NCBI GenBank assembly: GCA_965198495.1
Contig: CBDAPL010000001.1
Span: forward strand, 3,162,001 to 3,226,000
Source of the DNA: RH-AL1 sp965198495
GTDB taxonomy: Bacteria; Pseudomonadota; Alphaproteobacteria; Rhizobiales; Beijerinckiaceae
Direction of reading: 5' to 3'
Length of the DNA stretch: 64,000 nt
This document shows, piece after piece, positions 51,075-59,804 of the stretch (position 1 is the first letter of the stretch; every line of letters starts with the position of its first letter). The translations under genes were made by a program, and so were the position numbers. The notes beneath the pieces were generated by a model. The model was not told the DNA's origin and searched no databases. It was given only the letters and a program-made list of their open reading frames with translations.

Positions 51075-52250
51075 TCAGGGAGAGGTCGGCGCGAGAGGAT
51101 AGGGCGCGATGCCCATGTCGCTCAGGGCCTGCGCGTCCTTTACTCTCGGATCAAAGGCGGCGCTCAGGCGCTCGGCAACGAAGCGTTGCGCCTCCGCCGC
51201 TTTGGAGACGGCCGCGCCCATGCCGAAGAAATCGTGCGTGACGCCGTCGTAGTCACGCATGAAGACGGGTACGGTCGCAAGCTTTAGTTTGCCTCCCAAC
51301 CGCTCGCCGTCGGAACGCAGCGGGTCGTCCTCCGCGGTGACGATCGTCGTCGGCGGGAGATCGTTCACGTTGCCCTTGCCGACGATATCGACGCGCGGAT
51401 CGTTCATGTCGTCGAGGCTCGGCAAGAACTGGCGCAATGTCCATTCGACCGCTTCCTTGTTCCAGGGCCGCGCCGTGGAATCTTCCAGCCACGAGTTTGT
51501 CTTGAGATTGACCCCGGCCGCTGGCGTGATCAGCACGAGGGCGACGGGCTTCGGCAGCTTGCCGTCGCGCGCGGCCATGGCGGTGTCTGTCGCGAGGAGG
51601 CCGCCGGCGCCCTCGCCGGCCAGCGCGATCTTGCCGGCATCACCACCGAAGCTGGCGGCATTGGCCAGAACCCATTTGTAGGCGGCCAGGCTGTCGCCCT
51701 CAGCGGCGGGAAACTTGTGCTCGGGCGCGAGCCTGTAGTCCGGGGCGACGACGATGAAGCCGCCGGTCGCGGCGATGGCGCGCGAGGACGCGTCTGTCGA
51801 GGCGCCGTTCTCCAGCACGAAACCGCCGCCATGATAGAAGATCACCACCGGGCTTGGCTTCGAAATCGGCCCCGCGGGCGTGTAGATCCTCACCTTGAGG
51901 TCGCCAGCGGGTCCCGGATAGGTCATGTCCTTCAGATCGACGGCGTAGGGATCGAGTTTTTTGCCTTGCTTCTTCAGCAGGATGGCGGCGGCCTCGATCG
52001 GCGTGGGCTGCCGTCGCGCCTCGGCGGGCGATAACGTCTCGAGCGGCTTCGGATTCAAGCCGCGCCAGGTGTCGAGGACATGCTTGAGGTCGATGTCGAC
52101 GGTCGCCGCGGGATCGCCGATGAAGGTGGAAATCACCTGATCGAGGCGATCCCTAATCGTCGGCTTAGCGCTGTCAGCGAGGACGGTCGTGGCAAGCAGC
52201 GGTAAGGTGAAAAACGCGGCTCCGATCGGCTTCAAGATCTGGCGAAACAT
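51075..52250 (-). CDS. Exported alpha/beta hydrolase (HSL-like) lacking the nucleophilic serine
   Basis: A 391-residue protein with a signal peptide (QILKPIGAAFFTLPLLATTVLA, about residues 4-25). The hormone-sensitive-lipase family features are clear: oxyanion motif FYHGGGFVLENG (residues 138-149), APDYRLAPEHKFPAAEGDSL, the acid-residue region VTAEDDPLRSDGE and the His region GVTHDFFGMG. At the nucleophile elbow the expected GDSAGG reads GEGAGG (residues 212-217). The serine position 214 is a GGC glycine codon, so ordinary esterase activity should be absent. It may be a binding protein or an inactivated paralogue. The frame is otherwise intact. Confidence 0.88.
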   Translation of the reverse strand: MFRQILKPIGAAFFTLPLLATTVLADSAKPTIRDRLDQVISTFIGDPAATVDIDLKHVLDTWRGLNPKPLETLSPAEARRQPTPIEAAAILLKKQGKKLDPYAVDLKDMTYPGPAGDLKVRIYTPAGPISKPSPVVIFYHGGGFVLENGASTDASSRAIAATGGFIVVAPDYRLAPEHKFPAAEGDSLAAYKWVLANAASFGGDAGKIALAGEGAGGLLATDTAMAARDGKLPKPVALVLITPAAGVNLKTNSWLEDSTARPWNKEAVEWTLRQFLPSLDDMNDPRVDIVGKGNVNDLPPTTIVTAEDDPLRSDGERLGGKLKLATVPVFMRDYDGVTHDFFGMGAAVSKAAEAQRFVAERLSAAFDPRVKDAQALSDMGIAPYPLAPTSP

Positions 52251-52318
52251 GGGTGCCTCTTCCCTTAGTATCGAGGCTTCATCCCACGATTGGGCGCTTT
52301 CCGTCTAGGGTGCGATCC

Positions 52319-53161
52319 TCAGGCCATGAACGGTTCGGTGCTGTGGACGCGCATCGAAGGCATCGTGCGGCCGCCGGCGATCCACTGGCGCAGAAACGTA
52401 TTCAGCCAGCGCGCGACGGCGCCATCGTGAAGATACCAATCCATGAAGTGTCGATCGCGCGGCATGGCACCGGGCATTTGCATCCGCTCGGCCCCGCTCG
52501 TCGTCCAGCGGCACATCATCTGGTAGGTGACCTCCGGATGAAACTGCAGACCGAAGGCGCCTGACCCATAGCGGAAGGCTTGCGCCTCGAAGTCGTCGCC
52601 TTGGGCGAGAAGCACGGCGTCGCGGGGGAGATCAAACCCTTCGCGGTGCCACTGATAGACCTTCTGCGGGAAGGAGACGGGCCAGACCTTTCGGCCGGTC
52701 GCGGTGGCGCGGATCGGATAATAGCCGACCTCGACGCGCCCTTCCGGATGCGGCGCAACGCGATGCCCAAGGTGGCGGGCAAGCATCTGCGCGCCGAGGC
52801 AGATGCCGAGGTAGGGCTTGCCGCAGGCGAGCGGCACGCCGATCCAGTCGATTTCACGCCGCAGGTAATCCTCGTTGTCGTTGGCGCTCATCGGACCGCC
52901 GAAGATGATTGCGCCATCGTGGGCGTCCATCTTGCCTGGCAGCGGATCGCCGAAGCGCGGCCGCCGGATGTCAAGGCTGTAGCCCTGTTCGCGCAACAGC
53001 CGACCGATGCGACCGGGGGTCGAGAGCTCCTGATGCAGGATGATGAGGATGCGGCGCGTGCGACCAGGCCGCGTGATCACGGGCGAATTGTCGACATTTC
53101 CACCCGGCTCGTCGACGATTACACGCGTGTCATGGAACAACGGCTCGTTCTCCCGTCTCAC
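52319..53161 (-). CDS. Class I glutamine amidotransferase-like protein
   Basis: A 280-residue protein with a GATase1 fold. The nucleophile Cys is in YLGICLGAQMLARHLG, the His-Glu pair in GLQFHPEVTYQM, and the oxyanion part in GAIIFGGPMSAND. The N-terminal 35 residues are polar and may not all be translated. It resembles the GuaA-glutaminase-like stand-alone proteins of proteobacteria that either serve an unidentified synthetase or hydrolyse gamma-glutamyl compounds. No partner synthetase lies nearby. It precedes the exported hydrolase on the same strand, 68 bases apart. Confidence 0.88.
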   Translation of the reverse strand: MRRENEPLFHDTRVIVDEPGGNVDNSPVITRPGRTRRILIILHQELSTPGRIGRLLREQGYSLDIRRPRFGDPLPGKMDAHDGAIIFGGPMSANDNEDYLRREIDWIGVPLACGKPYLGICLGAQMLARHLGHRVAPHPEGRVEVGYYPIRATATGRKVWPVSFPQKVYQWHREGFDLPRDAVLLAQGDDFEAQAFRYGSGAFGLQFHPEVTYQMMCRWTTSGAERMQMPGAMPRDRHFMDWYLHDGAVARWLNTFLRQWIAGGRTMPSMRVHSTEPFMA

Positions 53162-53271
53162 CTACCAACGGCTCCCATCAGACGATTTGCTTGGTTAAGG
53201 GTGAGTTAATGAACGCACCTTTCGAGGCAAAGATCAGGCCGGGGCGGAAAATAGCCGCGTCGATCCCAGGT

Positions 53272-55335
53272 TTAGGCATCGTGTCCGACGAGACCGCGTT
53301 TCTTGAGCAGCGCGTCGGGCGAAGGCGCCCGCCCCCGAAAGGCGGCGTAGGCGGCTTCCGGCGCCGCCGTGTTGCCGGCACCGTACACCGAATCGCGCAG
53401 ACGTTTGGCGGTCGCCGGGTCGAAGATGTCGCCGGCTTCCATGAAGGCATCGAAGCCGTCGGCGTCCAGCACCTCCGACCAGAGATAGCTGTAGTAGGCC
53501 GAGGAGTAGCCGTCGCCGGCGAACACGTGCTGGAAGTGCGGCGTACGATGCCGCATGATGATGCCGTGCGGCATGCCGAGCTTGTCGAGCGTCGCCTTCT
53601 CGAACGCGACGACGTCGACCGGGCCGGCGGTGGCGCTCTCGTGCAGGTCGAGATCGACAAGGGCGGAGGCCGTGTATTCCACCGTGGCGAAGCCCTGATT
53701 GAAGCCACGCGCCGACAGCAGCCTTGCGAGAAGCGCCTCGGGGATCGCCTCGCCCGTATCCTTGTGGACGGCGAACTTGCGCAGGAGTTCAGGCTGTTCC
53801 AGCCAATGCTCGTAGAGCTGCGAAGGAAACTCTACGAAATCGCGGGCGACGCTGGTGCCCGAGAGAAGCGGATAGGTCACGTCCGAAAGCATGCCGTGCA
53901 AGCCGTGGCCGAACTCATGAAACAGCGTGCGCGCGTCGTCGAACGAGAGCAGGCTGGCCTCGCCTTTCGGCGCCTTGGCGAAGTTCATGACGTTGACGAC
54001 GATCGGCAGAACCCGCCCGTCGAGCGTCTTCTGCTCGCGGAAGCCGGACATCCAGGCGCCGCTGCGCTTCGAGCCGCGCGCGAAATAATCACCGATGAAC
54101 AGCGCGATCGGCTGACCCGTCGCGTTCCTGACCTCCCACGCGCGCGCGTCGGGATGGTAAAGCGGAATGTTTGCGCGCGGCGCGAAGGTGACGCCAAACA
54201 ACCTCGTCGCGGTGTAGAACGCCGCCTCGATCATCCGGTCGAGCTGAAAGTACGGCTTGATCTCCCCCTCGTCGAGGTCGAACTCGGCCTTGCGCCGCTT
54301 CTCGGACAGATAGCGCCAGTCCCACGGCTCGACGGTGAAATTGCCGCCATCGCTGGCCGCCAGCGCTTGCAGCGCGTGCTCCTCGCGCGCGGCGCGCGCC
54401 CTGGCCGGCTCCCATACTTTCCGCAGCAGGTCGCGGGCGTTTTCCGGGGTCTTCGCCATGGAATCGGCGAGCCGAAAGGCGGCGAAATTCTCGAACCCGA
54501 GCAAAGCCGCTTTCTCGGCACGCAAGGCCACGGTTTCGGCGGCGATCGCCCGGTTGTCGGTGGCACCGCCGTTCTCGCCGCGCCTCGCCCAGGCCTGGAA
54601 GGCCAGCTCGCGGAGGTCGCGCCGCGCCGAAAATTGCAGGAACGGCTCGATCGAGGAGCGCGAGAGCGTGATGACGTGCTTCCCGGAATGGCCGCGCGCC
54701 TCGGCCGTCGCCGCGGCGGCATCGATCAGCGCACGCGGCAGCCCGGCACGATCCGCCTCGGTCTCCAGCACGAGCTCCCAGGCCTTCTCGTCGGCGAGCA
54801 GGTTCTGCCCAAATTGCGTGCCCAGCGTTGCCAAACGCTCGCTGATCGCGGCGAGCCGGGCCTTGGCCTCCTGCGGAAGACCGCCGCCGGCGCGCGAGAA
54901 GATCGTGTGGTAGCGCTCCAGCACCCGGCCCTGCTCGCCTTCGAGCCCGAGCGTGTCGCGCCGCTTCCACAGATCGTCTATGCGCCGGAACAGCGCCTCG
55001 TTGAGGTAGATCGCCGAGGAATGGCGCGACAGCACCGGCGCCATCTCGCGCTCGATCGTCTGAAGCTCGTCGTTGGTATCGGCGGAGCTCAGGTTGAAGA
55101 ACACCGACGAGACCTTATCGAGTTGTGCGCCAGCCCGCTCCATCGCCGCCACCGTGTTTTCGAACGTCGCAGGATTGGGACTGTCGGCGATCGCCGCGAT
55201 CTCGGTGACGTTCTCCGCCAAAGCTTCTTGGAAGGCCGGCCGGTAGTCCGCGTCCGCGATCTCTGCGAACGGCGGCGCCTCGAAGGGGCCGGTCCAGGGC
55301 GAGAGGAGCGGATTATGCGCGGCGGATGCGGTCAT
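53272..55335 (-). CDS. M3 family zinc metallopeptidase (peptidyl-dipeptidase Dcp/oligopeptidase A type)
   Basis: A 687-residue cytosolic peptidase. The zinc motif is TLFHEFGHGLHGMLSD (HExxH), with the downstream Glu in ARDFVEFPSQLYEHW. The C-terminal substrate region has GDGYSSAYYSYLWSEVLDAD, typical for the family. ATG 55335 is chosen with AGGGA upstream; the longer frame adds 28 unrelated residues. No signal peptide is present. Dcp removes C-terminal dipeptides and OpdA cleaves short peptides, including signal-peptide remnants. The sequence leans toward Dcp (SSADTNDELQTIEREMAP), but this is not decisive. Confidence 0.94.
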   Translation of the reverse strand: MTASAAHNPLLSPWTGPFEAPPFAEIADADYRPAFQEALAENVTEIAAIADSPNPATFENTVAAMERAGAQLDKVSSVFFNLSSADTNDELQTIEREMAPVLSRHSSAIYLNEALFRRIDDLWKRRDTLGLEGEQGRVLERYHTIFSRAGGGLPQEAKARLAAISERLATLGTQFGQNLLADEKAWELVLETEADRAGLPRALIDAAAATAEARGHSGKHVITLSRSSIEPFLQFSARRDLRELAFQAWARRGENGGATDNRAIAAETVALRAEKAALLGFENFAAFRLADSMAKTPENARDLLRKVWEPARARAAREEHALQALAASDGGNFTVEPWDWRYLSEKRRKAEFDLDEGEIKPYFQLDRMIEAAFYTATRLFGVTFAPRANIPLYHPDARAWEVRNATGQPIALFIGDYFARGSKRSGAWMSGFREQKTLDGRVLPIVVNVMNFAKAPKGEASLLSFDDARTLFHEFGHGLHGMLSDVTYPLLSGTSVARDFVEFPSQLYEHWLEQPELLRKFAVHKDTGEAIPEALLARLLSARGFNQGFATVEYTASALVDLDLHESATAGPVDVVAFEKATLDKLGMPHGIIMRHRTPHFQHVFAGDGYSSAYYSYLWSEVLDADGFDAFMEAGDIFDPATAKRLRDSVYGAGNTAAPEAAYAAFRGRAPSPDALLKKRGLVGHDA

Positions 55336-55503
55336 GGCTGTCCCTTGGTTCGAAGCCGCCAGACAATAGGGACCATCGGCGGCGGGAGGAAGGCCGACAC
55401 CGTCGAGCGCCGCAAGCATTTCCGATACATACGCGAAGCCGGAGCGCGCGTATAATAGCCTGGAACAAGCACGTCTCCGCAGCCAAACCTGATCACGGAC
55501 CTC

Positions 55504-55794
55504 ATGACGATCGTATCGCGCCTCCTGCTCGCCGTTGTAATCGGCCTCGCCGTCGGCTTCGGCTACCGCGCCTATGACAAGGCGCGCGGCGCCGAATGGG
55601 TCGTCTCGCCCCAGCAGATCGCCGCCGCGAAAGCGAGTGGCAAACCGGGCTTCGAAAGCAGCCCCGACACAGTGACGGTCCTGCCGATCCGCAGCGAGAT
55701 CGCCGATGCTCTGCCGTTCAAGTGGATCCTGGCCGGGGTTGGGGCCGGCGGGCTCGTCTTCGTGGCTACCCGTCGGCGGAGGCTCGTTCGGTGA
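55504..55794 (+). CDS. Small protein with two membrane segments, hypothetical
   Basis: A 96-residue protein with an N-terminal hydrophobic segment (TIVSRLLLAVVIGLAVGFGY) and a C-terminal one (KWILAGVGAGGLVFVAT) followed by RRRRLVR. About 45 polar residues lie between. ATG 55504 follows a weak AGG-like site. No family was recognised. The positive C-terminus suggests both ends are cytosolic. It lies between the divergent M3 peptidase gene and the convergent pcs gene. Confidence 0.65.
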   Translation: MTIVSRLLLAVVIGLAVGFGYRAYDKARGAEWVVSPQQIAAAKASGKPGFESSPDTVTVLPIRSEIADALPFKWILAGVGAGGLVFVATRRRRLVR

Positions 55795-55838
55795 AAGCTT
55801 GCGTTGCGCCTAGTGCCGAGCATACGCGTAAGCCAGCC

Positions 55839-56576
55839 TCAGTCGTCGGCCGCAGTGGGCCCGCGCAATGTGCGCACCAGGCTCACCGCCAGCAGCGGCG
55901 CCAGGCTCGCCAGCGATAGAACGAGCCAGGTGAGCCTCGCGCCCTGCCCCCAGATCGGCAGGAGCAGCGCCAAGCTCGCCAGCGCCCATGGCACCAGGAC
56001 GAGCCGCAGCCACGGCTGGAAGGCGCGCACCCGGACTGGATGGACGAAATAGACCGGCGCGAAGGTGAGAACGGCGAAGACGCTCACAACGATGGCGCCG
56101 ACGATCGGCGCCGGCCGCAGCATCAGCAGGTAGAAGACGACGACGTTCCAGACAGCGGGGAACCCGACGAAGTAATTGTCCACGCTCTTCGAGTCGGTGC
56201 GAGCGAAATGATACAGCGAAGACAACAAAATCAGCGTGACCGCCACCAAAGCGAAACCTGCCGGGACCAAACCTTCGCGAACGATCAGGATTGCCGGGAG
56301 CAGGACGTAGGTGAGGTAGTCCACCAGGAGGTCTAGCGTCGCACCGGAGACGCGCGGCACGCGGCGCCTGACGTCGACGAGGCGGGCCAGAGGACCGTCG
56401 ATGCCATCGACGATCAAAGCCGCGAGCAGCCATACCATCGCCGTGCGCCAGTCGCCGCGCTCGGTCGCGAGGAACGCGAGAAACGCCAGCACCGCGCCGC
56501 TCGCCGTGAGGGCATGGACCATCCAGGCGAGCGCGACCAATGTCGTCTCGCGCCGCGATGACGGAGCGACGGTCAT
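55839..56576 (-). CDS. pcs: Phosphatidylcholine synthase Pcs
   Basis: A 245-residue inner-membrane CDP-alcohol phosphotransferase. The catalytic motif is visible as DGIDGPLARLVDV followed by GATLDLLVDYLTYVLLPA, with the aspartates spaced as in the Pcs subgroup. Several transmembrane segments and YHFARTDSKSVDNYFVGFPA are typical of Pcs. It condenses choline directly with CDP-diacylglycerol to phosphatidylcholine, a pathway found in rhizobia, Brucella and relatives. ATG 56576 fits the usual length (about 240); the frame extends 32 residues upstream. Choline uptake or betaine genes are not adjacent. Confidence 0.93.
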   Translation of the reverse strand: MTVAPSSRRETTLVALAWMVHALTASGAVLAFLAFLATERGDWRTAMVWLLAALIVDGIDGPLARLVDVRRRVPRVSGATLDLLVDYLTYVLLPAILIVREGLVPAGFALVAVTLILLSSLYHFARTDSKSVDNYFVGFPAVWNVVVFYLLMLRPAPIVGAIVVSVFAVLTFAPVYFVHPVRVRAFQPWLRLVLVPWALASLALLLPIWGQGARLTWLVLSLASLAPLLAVSLVRTLRGPTAADD

Positions 56577-56619
56577 GCCGCCAACTCCGCCGCCGTTCGG
56601 AATCGGGAGACGAGGAAGG

Positions 56620-56883
56620 TCAGTGGGCCCCACGCTGAAGCGCGCGCATGTTGGCATCGAAGACGCCGACACAGCCGGAACTCAACTGTGAATGCTTGCT
56701 CGCCAAGCAGGCGATGATCCGCTGCTTGTCCGGGATCTCGCCCGAGCAGAGCCGAAACGCGTCGCCCATGCAGGCCACGGTCTGCTCGTTTTCGGAATAT
56801 TGCGCCTTGGCGACGCCGGACAAGGCGGCGACAGCACCGACCGCCGTCACGGCGAACGCGAGCCATTTCCAACCGTTTTTCAT
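56620..56883 (-). CDS. Small secreted cysteine-rich protein
   Basis: An 87-residue protein with a signal peptide (WKWLAFAVTAVGAVAALSGV, cleavage near AKA-QYS at residue 27) and a mature part of about 60 residues with four cysteines: ACMGDAFRLCSGEIPDKQRI, then ACLASKHSQLSSGC. The Cys spacing resembles the cysteine-rich repeat seen in many alphaproteobacterial periplasmic proteins. Function unknown. ATG 56883 lies between the uvrD-type and pcs genes on the same strand. Confidence 0.8.
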   Translation of the reverse strand: MKNGWKWLAFAVTAVGAVAALSGVAKAQYSENEQTVACMGDAFRLCSGEIPDKQRIIACLASKHSQLSSGCVGVFDANMRALQRGAH

Positions 56884-56921
56884 TTGTCCCCCGATGCGAA
56901 GGTCGGCCATGTCGCGTCCGC

Positions 56922-59294
56922 TCATCCGTTCTGGAGAAAACTGTCCAGCACCATCTTGCGGCCGGCCTTGTCGAAATCCACCGTCACCTTGTTGCCGTCG
57001 ACCGCGCCGACGGAGCCGTTGCCGAACTTCTGATGGAACACGCGCGCGCCCTTGACGAAGCGTGCGCCGACGGTGGCCTTGGCGGTCAGTTCGCCCTCGA
57101 TCTGCAGCGGACCGCGCCGCGCCGAGGCGCCGGCGAACCCGCCGCCCTTGCTCGCCGCCTCGCCGCCTCGCTTCTGCGCGCGTTGCCAGCCCGGCGTCGC
57201 GTAGGACGAGGCGAACTGGTCCATGTTGGCGAAGCGCGATTGCGCGTAGCCGCCGTAGGCGTTGCCGTTGGCCGCCTCCGTCACCTCGACGTGCCCCTCG
57301 GGCAGTTCGTCGAGGAAGCGCGAGGGAATCGTCGTCTGCCACAGGCCGTGAATGCGGCGGTTTGTGGCAAAATAAATCTTGGCGCGACGCTTGGCCCGCG
57401 TGATCCCGACATAGGCGAGACGACGCTCCTCCTCCAGCCCGGCGCGGCCGGACTCGTCGAGCGAGCGCTGGTGGGGGAACAGACCTTCCTCCAAGCCCGG
57501 CAGGAACACCGTCTCGAACTCGAGCCCCTTGGCGGCGTGCAGCGTCATCACGCTCACCTTCTCGCCGCCGCCACCATCGGCCGCGTCCATCACCAGCGAG
57601 ATGTGCTCGAGGAAGGCGGCGAGGTCGGGAAACTCCTCCATCGCGCGCACGAGCTCCTTGAGGTTCTCGAGACGGCCCGCCGCTTCCGCCGTGCGGTCCT
57701 TCTGCCACATCTCGGTGTAGCCCGATTCCTCCAGGATCATCTCGGCGAGCTGGCCCTGCGGGCGCTGATCGACCAGCGTGGCCCAGCGCGCGAAATCGTC
57801 GAGCAGGGCGCGCAGCGTCTGCCGCTGCTTGGGTTTGAGCTCCTCCGTCTCGACCATCATGCGCGCCGACATCATCAGCGGGATGCGCTCGCGCCGCGCA
57901 TACTCGTGCAGCAGCTGCAGCGTCGCATCGCCGAGGCCGCGCTTGGGCGTATTGAAGATGCGCTCGAAGGCGAGATCGTCCTGCGGCTGCGCCACGCAGC
58001 GCAGATAGGCCAAAGCGTCGCGGATCTCGGCGCGCTCGTAGAAGCGCGGACCGCCGATCACCCGATAAGGCAGCCCGAGCGTGATGAAACGCTCCTCGAA
58101 CTCGCGCATCTGAAAAGAGGCGCGCACCAGGATCGCCACTTCATCGAGCCCGTGGCCCTTGTGCTGGAGCTGCTCGATCTCTTCGCCGATCGTGCGGGCC
58201 TCCTCCTCGGAGTCCCAGATGCCGGTCACGGTCACCTTCTCGCCGTCCTCACCGTCGGTGAACAGGGTCTTGCCGAGCCGCCCGTCGTTGCGGGCGATGA
58301 GATGGGCGGCGGTGGCGAGGATATGCCCCGTCGAGCGGTAGTTTCGCTCGAGGCGGATCACCTTGGCGCCCGGGAAGTCCCGCTCGAAACGCAGGATGTT
58401 GTCGACCTCGGCGCCGCGCCAGCCGTAGATCGACTGGTCGTCGTCGCCGACGCAGCAGAGATTGTGTCGCGCCTCGTCGCTGCGGGGCTGGGCGAGCAGC
58501 CGCAGCCACATGTACTGGACGGTATTGGTGTCCTGGTACTCGTCGACGAGCATGAACTTGAAGCGATCCTGCCACTGGCAAAGAACGTCGGGGTTCTCGC
58601 GAAAAAGCCTGACGCATTCGAGCAGGAGGTCGCCGAAGTCGGTGGCGTTGAGGATCTTCAGGCGATCCTGATAATGCGCGTAACAGATCGCGCCCTTGCC
58701 GTTTGCAAAGGCGGCCGCGTCGCCCGGCGGCACCTGCGCCGGCGACAGGCCCTTGTTCTTCCAGGCGTCGATCTGGTGCGCGAGCGCGCGGGCGGGCCAG
58801 CGTTTGTCGTCGATGTTCTCGGCCTGGATCACCTGCTTCAGCAGGCGGATCTGGTCGTCGGTATCGAGAATTGTGAAGCCGGACTTCAGGCCGACCAGCT
58901 CCGCATGGCGGCGCAGGATCTTGGTCGAGATCGCGTGGAAGGTGCCGAGCCAGGGCATGCCCTCCGCCACCGGCCCGGCGAGCAACGCCACGCGCTCCTT
59001 CATTTCGCGCGCGGCCTTGTTGGTGAAGGTAACGGCAAGGATCTCGTGCGCGCGCGCGCGGCTCGACGCCAGAATGTGCGCGATCCGCGTCGTCAGCACC
59101 CGTGTCTTGCCGGTGCCGGCGCCGGCGAGAACGAGCACCGGACCGTCGATCGCCTCGACCGCCTCGCGCTGCTCGGGATTCAGCCCGTCGAAATAGCGTA
59201 TCTCACGCCGCGCCCTCGCCCGGTCGGCAATGCCGCCAGGGCGAGGGATCGGATCGTCGTCATAAGGCTGAGAGGCTTGGCTAGGCTGCGCCAC
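56922..59294 (-). CDS. uvrD: UvrD/PcrA-family ATP-dependent DNA helicase
   Basis: A 790-residue superfamily 1 helicase. Motifs in order are the Q-motif region LNPEQREAVEAIDGPVLVLA, Walker A AGAGTGKTRVLTTRIAH, Ia TFTNKAAREMKERV, Walker B MLVDEYQDTNTVQYMWLRLL, III CCVGDDDQSIYGWRGAE, IV LERNYRSTGHIL, V VMTLHAAKGLEFETVFLPG and VI RRLAYVGITRAKRRAKIY. The C-terminal 120 residues are less conserved and end in a KVTVDFDKAGRKMVLDSFL tail like PcrA/UvrD. It acts in excision and mismatch repair and removal of RecA or RNA polymerase. Length and tail favour UvrD/PcrA over Rep. Confidence 0.95.
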   Translation of the reverse strand: MAQPSQASQPYDDDPIPRPGGIADRARARREIRYFDGLNPEQREAVEAIDGPVLVLAGAGTGKTRVLTTRIAHILASSRARAHEILAVTFTNKAAREMKERVALLAGPVAEGMPWLGTFHAISTKILRRHAELVGLKSGFTILDTDDQIRLLKQVIQAENIDDKRWPARALAHQIDAWKNKGLSPAQVPPGDAAAFANGKGAICYAHYQDRLKILNATDFGDLLLECVRLFRENPDVLCQWQDRFKFMLVDEYQDTNTVQYMWLRLLAQPRSDEARHNLCCVGDDDQSIYGWRGAEVDNILRFERDFPGAKVIRLERNYRSTGHILATAAHLIARNDGRLGKTLFTDGEDGEKVTVTGIWDSEEEARTIGEEIEQLQHKGHGLDEVAILVRASFQMREFEERFITLGLPYRVIGGPRFYERAEIRDALAYLRCVAQPQDDLAFERIFNTPKRGLGDATLQLLHEYARRERIPLMMSARMMVETEELKPKQRQTLRALLDDFARWATLVDQRPQGQLAEMILEESGYTEMWQKDRTAEAAGRLENLKELVRAMEEFPDLAAFLEHISLVMDAADGGGGEKVSVMTLHAAKGLEFETVFLPGLEEGLFPHQRSLDESGRAGLEEERRLAYVGITRAKRRAKIYFATNRRIHGLWQTTIPSRFLDELPEGHVEVTEAANGNAYGGYAQSRFANMDQFASSYATPGWQRAQKRGGEAASKGGGFAGASARRGPLQIEGELTAKATVGARFVKGARVFHQKFGNGSVGAVDGNKVTVDFDKAGRKMVLDSFLQNG

Positions 59295-59387
59295 GAGCGC
59301 ACCTTGTCGCGATGGGGAACAAAGAACGAATCATGGAAGCAATGTGGGGGGCGCGGCCGCCAATGTCGAATAAGGCCGCGCATGCCG

Positions 59388-59603
59388 CTACTTGCGAGGG
59401 TCGGCGCCGGGCGTCTTCCTGACACCGCCGGCATCGGTCGTGCCGTTCATCGTGTCGCCCTCGATGGTCGTGTCATCCAGCGCATCCTCCAGGTCGTCGG
59501 GTGTCGTCCCCGACGCCGTGGTTCCCTTGCTGCCGCCGATCATCGGATTTCCCTTGAGGTCCGCGTCCGTCGGGATGGTGGTCTTCGGCTGCTTGCTGCT
59601 CAT
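59388..59603 (-). CDS. Small acidic hypothetical protein (71 aa)
   Basis: A 71-residue, disordered, Thr/Asp/Gly-rich protein containing NPMIGGSKGTTASGTTPDDL and EGDTMNGTTDAGGVRKTPG. Similar small proteins with the NPMIG-SKGTT core occur in Hyphomicrobiales by recollection; no function is known. ATG 59603 is preceded by CGGAG with 7-base spacing, which supports this start. It lies upstream of uvrD on the same strand. Confidence 0.75.
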   Translation of the reverse strand: MSSKQPKTTIPTDADLKGNPMIGGSKGTTASGTTPDDLEDALDDTTIEGDTMNGTTDAGGVRKTPGADPRK

Positions 59604-59804
59604 GCTGGCTCCGGGCTTTGATGTCCCGCTCAATGGGCGAGACCAACGTCTGTTCCCGACGGTAAGTGCGCCAAATGCGCGAAGCCAAGTGCTCGATCGA
59701 CCCCTCTCGTACCAACCCGTTGGGCGAGGTTCTATCGATTGAAATCGCCCGCCCGTGATGCGAGGAAAGGCCGACCCTAGCGGCATCTCGGTCCTGGATC
59801 TTTC

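Noticed and set aside
53191..55455. Long open frame antisense to the M3 peptidase gene
   Set aside because: Same GC-driven shadow effect; the minus-strand product has HEFGH and full family conservation.
57033..59621. Very long open frame antisense to the uvrD-type helicase (about 860 codons)
   Set aside because: High GC produces long antisense frames. The helicase strand has every SF1 motif in order, and the antisense product is low-complexity Arg/Leu/Ala without any domain.
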